Part shown: positions 58,633 to 64,000 of the stretch, one piece after another
Position numbering within the stretch: the stretch's first letter is position 1
Layout of the letters: the number at the start of each line of letters is the position of its first letter
Source: Cristatella mucedo
Taxonomy: Eukaryota > Bryozoa > Phylactolaemata > Cristatellidae
Reading direction: 5' to 3'
Assembly (NCBI GenBank): GCA_009760855.2
Contig: WPIO01000002.1
Span: 5,084,001 to 5,148,000 of the forward strand
DNA length: 64,000 nt
Made by a program: the position numbers and the translations under genes
Notes under the pieces: model-generated
The model's database searches: none
Seen by the model: the letters and a program-made list of their open reading frames with translations, nothing else
What the model was told of the DNA's origin: nothing

Positions 58633-59604
58633 TAGCGACCGGAACATAGTACACAAAGCAGTCAAAAGCACAGCGCTGATATGGCATTGGTGCGGTGAGA
58701 GATTTCCTCTGTGCTGTACCAATAGAGTGCCATTATTTTAGAATCTTTCTAAGTGGCGAGTCTCATCTAATACGACGAATTACACAGGCGATCTCTTTCC
58801 TATATCTATGGACCTCCCCCAGATCCATCCAGTGTGCCTATGAAAGTGGGAGCCGGCGTTCGGCGCGAGAGCGGAGCCTCATAAGGAATGGGGTAATAAT
58901 GCTTCTATTTCTAAAAAAATGTTTAACGTGAATTAGTAAAACTTTTTTAAGACTGCGATAGGAGAATCCGTATGGATACTTACTACGGCAGGTCGCCGGC
59001 GATAGTCGAGAGCATTCGTTACCGCGGGACAAGCGGAGGAGTGGCGACCTCGTCCACCTGCAGTTGCTCAGGGAGTTGCGCGGTCCACCAAGGTAAGCTC
59101 TAACAGATTTATTGAAGCGAGTAAATTCGTGCGTATTTTCTATTTACTGCGAGTTGACCACGTTCCCGTTATGTCGGCAGCGGTGCTGTGGGGCGCGGTA
59201 GTAAGCCCTAGTGGTAGCAAGCCCGTGCGGTCGTCCCGTCGTGCCGGCCTTGGCAGCACCGGTGGAACAGAATTGCCAGCCGTCTTCTAAGCCGCTCGAG
59301 TTCTTGGCCGCTGCTGCCTGCTGTTGATTGAGACGCGCTCGTCCCGCGACGTCGCTTTTGCCGTCCGACGTCACGCACAAAGGCTGGCAAGAAGAGGCAA
59401 ACGGGTTCTTCCAGATATTTCGGCGCTCTCGCACGCCCCCTCCCCTTGGCGCTCTAGAGTTCCGTCGTCCAAGTCACGCAATGGAAAGCCAGAGTTTTCA
59501 TCCTTGTTGCTGCTATTTCGGAGCATAGGAGCAGCAGTGCTTGTCCGATCACGGGCTCGCACTGAGTGCTGCATGCGTTATGCGGAGCATCGACAGCTCT
59601 TGGC

Positions 59605-59872
59605 TTCTTACGCAACGACAACTACTCTCCTGCTGCCGACTGTGGCTCATCTTTGTCAGCGGTCCTGAGCTGCTACTTCTATGCTACTCACTACGTCAAC
59701 TGCTCTCCTGACTCTGCTATGCATTCCCACTTTTTCTTTGTTGCGTGAGACGAAGTCTGTTGGCTACCGAATGCATACCGAAAGGCGCTTAGGCTGTGAG
59801 TGCGCTATGCAAAACTCTCCTGCGTAACACCCACATGGTCTTTATGACTTTGTGGAGTCACAGACGGAGATA
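59605..59872 (+). mobile_element. LINE-B 3' end
   Basis: Begins abruptly at TTCTTACGCAACGACAACTA in the 3' part of the reading frame and ends CGGAGATAGATTGG. A LINE-A 3' end starts 86 bp downstream. Confidence 0.88.
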
Positions 59873-59957
59873 GATTGGCTTGCACAGGTTCTGCCGGCGT
59901 AGCTGATGCTCGCTCGCTTGCTGGCTTACTCACCTATTTACTTTATTTACCTATTAC

Positions 59958-60234
59958 TTCACCTATTTAGGACAGCATTTAGTGGGTCCCTGTGATTCGT
60001 CCTTGATGTGCTTATGCGTGCTGACACTGTGCATGCTGCCACTAACCACATTTGCATGCTGACCCTGTGAATGTCACCCCTAACCATGTTATTCATTTTG
60101 TTTGTTTTTCAAGCATGATTTTACTTACCATTCAATTGCATTTAACTTTGCAGCAAATGTAAAGCGCCTAGAAAGAGATTAAGTTCTCTGATGGCACTTT
60201 ATCTAGTGCATTATTATTATTATTATTATTATTA
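59958..60234 (+). mobile_element. LINE-A 3' end
   Basis: Starts TTCACCTATTTAGGACAGCA and runs through the complete 3' UTR to the AGAAAGAGATTAAGTTCTCT hairpin and seven ATT repeats. One of the least worn 3' ends in the window. Confidence 0.9.
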
Positions 60235-60456
60235 CTCTTGAACTGACGAATAAAAGTCATGCTTTCATGCATCAGAGGAGGTTACACATTAAGCCCTGCA
60301 AAAATGGTCGGTTTGACAAGTGCCCGTGCTTACAGGAAAGTTATGTGTCCTGAAAGGTTGCTTACAGAGAGGTTCGACTGTAATTTTATCCACCCGTTTG
60401 TATGGCCTATTCTGTAGAACATTCAGGCATAAAGCAGTAGTCCAAACGACGCTTTT

Positions 60457-60598
60457 AGGTTTGGTCCAGCGGTTAAGGTGCTCACCCCGACCAAGGTCTG
60501 GCTGATTCCGTGAGCTCGAGCCCCGAGGCATATGTGACGCGCCTGAATAGTGATCAAGTTCTCTTAGGGCAATATACAAATGAATTATATATTTTTTT
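60457..60598 (+). mobile_element. SINE-A copy
   Basis: TTTGGTCCAGCGGTTAAGGT, box B as GAGCTCGAGCCCC, then GAATAGTGATCAAGTTCTCT and CAATATACAAATGAATTATA. Full length, no insertion. Confidence 0.9.
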
Positions 60599-60919
60599 AT
60601 CGTTTGGCTCTCGAAAAGCTTGTTGTGGCGAATAGAAATGTTTCGTCTCCACAAGGTTACTTTAGCATCTTACACTGGGTACCTGCGAAAAACCAGCTTA
60701 AAGGTCTCACCATTTTGCTTTGGGTCCTGTCGGTTCTGGCACACTTTAGGGCCGGGAGAGGCCCCAAATTCAATTGCAGCTAGCAAGTAAGGCATGGTGG
60801 ACATTAGCATTATAGAAATAGCATTCAAGCTACTTGGACACGCTTGGCCACACACGTGCTCAGTTCTATGCTGTAGCAGGCCAATGCGACTGCCGTCTTA
60901 CTAGGTACAAGTACAACAG

Positions 60920-61042
60920 CCAAGCTAATTGAACTGCTGGCCTTAACGACCAGGGTCGTGGGTCCGAGCCTGGCTGTATTTGAAAAGTGCCTGCAATGAG
61001 ATCAAGTTCTCTTAGGCACTATACAAATGAAATATTTTTTTT
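60920..61042 (+). mobile_element. SINE-A copy, worn head
   Basis: CTGGCCTTAACGACC and GGGTCGTGGGTCCGAGCC, then ATGAGATCAAGTTCTCTTAG and CACTATACAAATGAAATATT. The head is diverged. Confidence 0.75.
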
Positions 61043-61049
61043 ATTTATC

Positions 61050-61330
61050 TATTTTAGCTCACGAGTATGTGATATCACATATTTTAGATTATTGCAATTT
61101 CCTGTATTCAGGGCTCTCGACTTAATCGGCTACAACTGCTGCAAAACTCAGTAGCTCGTCGTCTCTGTATGTCGTCAGTGTAGTTAGTAGCTGCCTCAGC
61201 ACTCCACTTTTGTGTGAGCTTCATTATCTCCCCATCAAGCATCGAATCGACTTCAAGAGAACCTCTGTGATGCTGACTGGTGGCTTCACTCGCTTGCACC
61301 AGCCCTCCTTGCTGTTATAGTCACGTGCTC
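61050..61330 (+). mobile_element. LINE reverse-transcriptase remnant
   Basis: The plus strand reads ILDYCNFLYSG near 61080 and LCELHYLPIKHRIDFK near 61215-61260, both conserved thumb-region motifs, separated by frame changes. It directly follows a SINE-A copy. Confidence 0.6.
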
Positions 61331-61673
61331 TCGAACCTCCTGCTCCTTCGTGGGTTCCAGTCTTCTCGCTGATTCTCTCACTAAATTGGAATATTTTGAC
61401 CTCGCCCGGTTGGGTGCAACAGCTTGTCAGGCGGTGAGCGACGACAACTTCTACTGGCCGTCCGCCGGCGCGTCCTTTTCTTTCGACCGGGTCCTGCTTC
61501 GATTCGATTGGCGGCGCAGTGCCGAGCCGCCTGCACATTGATGGCTCGACGATTGAGCACTTGGCTGCCGCAGCTGCTGCAGGCAGCTGTCGTTTATAAT
61601 TCCAGCCACCCCCCTCGGATCTGCGGCGGCAACTCATCCGAAAGCCGCCATCCGTCGCCCGGTCCACGCACGA

Positions 61674-62004
61674 ATGAGCGCTTCCGCTGATGACGAGCGC
61701 AAGCAGCCGAAAGGCGGTGACTTCGATGCAGCCACTTTGCCGCTGCTCGCCGGAGACGAGCCCACTGTGGCGGCTGCGGTGCCAGTTGCCGCGCTTGACA
61801 GCAAACCGGCGGCAGAGGCCGTGCCCGCCATCCCCTCTGCCGATGCTGGTAGCGGCAGTGCCGGCGACGGTCATGCCGAGCGGCAGCTGCAGCCGGCAGC
61901 TGAGGCCGATGAACAGCATGACGACATGCTGGACGTCGGCCAGTCGCCGTACGGCACTCCGCTCGTGGCGCCCATTGCCGACCAACCGCAAGGTAGCAGA
62001 AAAG
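61674..62004 (+). CDS. Candidate first coding exon of an unidentified gene
   Basis: An ATG at 61674 in GC- and CpG-rich DNA opens MSASADDERKQPKGGDFDAA, an Ala/Asp/Glu-rich stretch that looks disordered. It ends GSRK at a strong donor AAAAG/gtgagt. The acidic, low-complexity composition is common for N-termini of nuclear or membrane-associated proteins, but no domain is visible. One base carries over and fits the candidate exon at 62533. A 282-codon minus-strand frame overlaps it (61224-62072) but carries no recognisable domain and is probably a GC-driven shadow. Confidence 0.5.
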
Positions 62005-62233
62005 GTGAGTCGGTGGAGGAGGAGGGGTGACTGACTGACTGACTCGGCTGGCACGCCGCCTGAGGCCAGCATGCTTCACGCCGGTAGGGTGTGGGCAGCG
62101 ATGAAGATGCCGATTGTGAAGCTGCCGGCAGCAGCGGCCAGTGTAGCAGATGACGATTGGATCCCCTAAGGACGTTTCATGTGTCTACCGGGGATCAATG
62201 AAATTGCAATGCAAGCAGACAGGCAGGCAGATG

Positions 62234-62354
<121 letters not shown>

Positions 62355-62532
62355 GCCACTCGAATTTTTTACCTCAGCCTCGCGTATTGCAAGGGAGAAT
62401 ACCTTTTCGAAAGCTCACAAGAGTGTTGAGTGTGTCGCCTGGCAGTAGCCGAAGAGACAAAGCAAGGGCAAGGGAGAGGTCGAGAAAGGCCAGACCTTGC
62501 CTGTAGGGTCTGAGGGGTGGCTTCTGCACTAG

Positions 62533-62658
62533 TGTCCATAGGTTGCAAATGCAGCCCTAGTAACGGTGCTAGTCCCCTCCGACGCTTGACAAATACCGGT
62601 GAAGCTGATGCCACGAAGCACAGCCCACTAGTCGCCGATATTGCATGGATGCTCACAG
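62533..62658 (+). CDS. Candidate second coding exon of the same unidentified gene
   Basis: After acceptor cttctgcactag the frame in phase with the 61674 exon reads SIGCKCSPSNGASPLRRLTN, then LVADIAWMLTG, ending at a good donor CACAG/gtatgc. The intron between would be 528 bp and contains the (AG)n repeat at 62237-62351. Support is phase, splice sites and amino-acid composition only. The rest of the gene would lie to the right of the window or in the remaining 1.3 kb. Confidence 0.4.
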
Positions 62659-62936
62659 GTATGCTGCCGGTAACAGAACTCGGTAGCGATGAAGAGCGTC
62701 CTCAATATACACAGCGCCTGTACCTCACCAGCTTCGGTATAGCTGCACTGCAGCAGCTGCCGTAGCTTGCAAATCTCTCGTTGTACTCCCAAACTATAAC
62801 TGACTGACCGACTGTTGTTTGACTGGGGCTGTTTGTGCAGCGCCTAACCACAGATTATGACACAGCCACTTTCTTAGTCGTTATAATTCACGTAGCATTC
62901 GTAGAATGGTCGCGGGCCTGAAGACGTTTCTGTCTG

Positions 62937-63096
62937 AGCTGGTTTGGCCCATTGGTTAAGGCGCTTGCCCCGACCAATGTCACAGTGAATATATTTGATA
63001 ACCGAGGGCGTGGGCTCGAGCTTCGTGGCATATGTGAAGCGTCTGAATAGAGATTGAGTTCTCTTAGGGCACTATACAAATGAATTAATTTTTATG
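62937..63096 (+). mobile_element. SINE-A subfamily 2, full length
   Basis: GAGCTGGTTTGGCCCATTGG and TTAAGGCGCTTGCCCC, the insertion ACAGTGAATATATTTGATAA, then box B and the standard tail. It is the clearest subfamily-2 copy. Confidence 0.88.
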
Positions 63097-63239
63097 TATT
63101 TTGTATAAACCGAACGATGATGAGTGAACTGCTGCCTATAGGACACCCCAAGCATGTTGCTTGACTCGAAGACTTAGCTCTTCTAGCAGGTGATGCTGTT
63201 GTGCAACCGTCACCATACGCTTGGAATTTAGGTGTCGTC

Positions 63240-64000
63240 TTGACAACTGCCTACATTTTGAAAGTTTCATTAAGATGACTATTGCTATCCATCACGTCCG
63301 ACCCAAGATTATGGACATTCCTCCCCGCGCTAGAGATCGGCCTCAGGCGGCTCCTAGCGTGATGTGGAACTTTACCTGATTTCCCGTGATACCTTTGGGT
63401 ATTCTGGTGCTATCTTTGCTGTGACTATTTATGAGCTGTCCTCGGATATGCTACACAAAACAGGACCTGCTTGGCTTTAAGTGCGATATCGGCATTAGTC
63501 GATATCTACCAGCGGGCCTTCTTCGGTATGTCAGTGAGAACCTTCCTGCATCCTGCGTTCGCCCTGTCAACATCTCGGCTATCAAACCCATGACCCGTAA
63601 GTTTAAAGCACTGACTACTACTCGTTTCGGTAGTAGCTCACCTGCCGTGTCTCAGCATGTTGTGAAACGTCGACTGGCAGCAGTTACTAATGTCCAATCC
63701 AAATTCGTGTCCTCAGGTCCTGGACAATGCATTAGCTGTTCCATTCCTCTTCTTAAAGGCCATTGGCGACAGAAGCTTTTGCACTGCAGGTGCTAGGCTG
63801 TGGAACTCACTTTCACAATTTTATGCACCGATATTCACTCTTTACTGCCGACTGTGGCACACTCATTTCAGCCGTCCTGAGCTACTAATTCCACGCTACT
63901 CACCACCTCAACTACCTCCTGACTAAGCTATGCTTCCTACTTTTTGTTTCATTACGGGAGATAAAGTCTATTAGCACCGTATGCTTACCGAGAGAAGATT
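63240..64000 (+). mobile_element. LINE-B copy reaching the window edge
   Basis: The first part is a diverged, frame-broken reverse-transcriptase region. From about 63715 it reads LDNALAVPFLFLKAIGDRSF and ARLWNSLSQF, matching the 49.8 kb copy. The 3' end lies beyond the window. Confidence 0.75.

Noticed and set aside
59171-59290. 39-codon plus-strand frame with ATG in CpG-rich DNA
   Set aside because: Too short and without similarity or a good donor. The area could be a promoter but nothing decisive is visible.
61224-62072. 282-codon minus-strand frame
   Set aside because: It starts in LINE debris, has no recognisable domain, and lies opposite a GC-rich exon candidate, where long antisense frames are expected.

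Overview
The window is nuclear DNA from an invertebrate animal; I cannot assign a phylum. Genes are split by GT-AG introns of about 0.1 to 4 kb. Long dinucleotide repeats occur, and the intergenic and intronic space is filled with decayed CR1/L2-like LINEs, two tRNA-derived SINE families, Tc1/mariner remnants, a hAT MITE and LTR debris. No bacterial operon, CRISPR array, rRNA gene or functional tRNA gene was seen.

The dominant feature is one plus-strand gene, about 9943-44873. It encodes a YTHDC2-type protein: R3H domain, DEAH/RHA helicase core with an ankyrin insertion between the RecA lobes, HA2/OB region, and a C-terminal YTH m6A-reader domain. I could chain about 29 exons by reading frame, splice sites and family similarity. 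Nearly all junctions agree in phase; the exon 22/23 junction and the exon 24-26 linker region are unresolved. All helicase motifs and both visible YTH cage tryptophans are intact, so the gene looks functional.

Region by region: 1-9.9 kb is repeat-rich upstream DNA (LINE-A copies, four SINE-B copies, a Tc1 remnant). 9.9-44.9 kb is the YTHDC2 gene, whose introns hold LINE-A and LINE-B fragments, a hAT MITE with its target duplication, a second Tc1 remnant and long (CT)n tracts beside two acceptors. 45-55.5 kb is intergenic, with a large LINE-A copy, a LINE-B copy, LTR-like debris and tandem duplications. 55.6-56.1 kb holds a probable terminal exon with a poly(A) signal from an unrecognised gene. 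57-61 kb is repeats. 61.67-62.66 kb may be the first two coding exons of another plus-strand gene that runs out of the window.

The most interesting pattern outside the main gene is that LINE-A and SINE-A share a 3' tail able to form a short hairpin, and that LINE-B, SINE-A and SINE-B all carry a CTATACAAA core near the 3' end. This suggests LINE/SINE partnerships in this genome.
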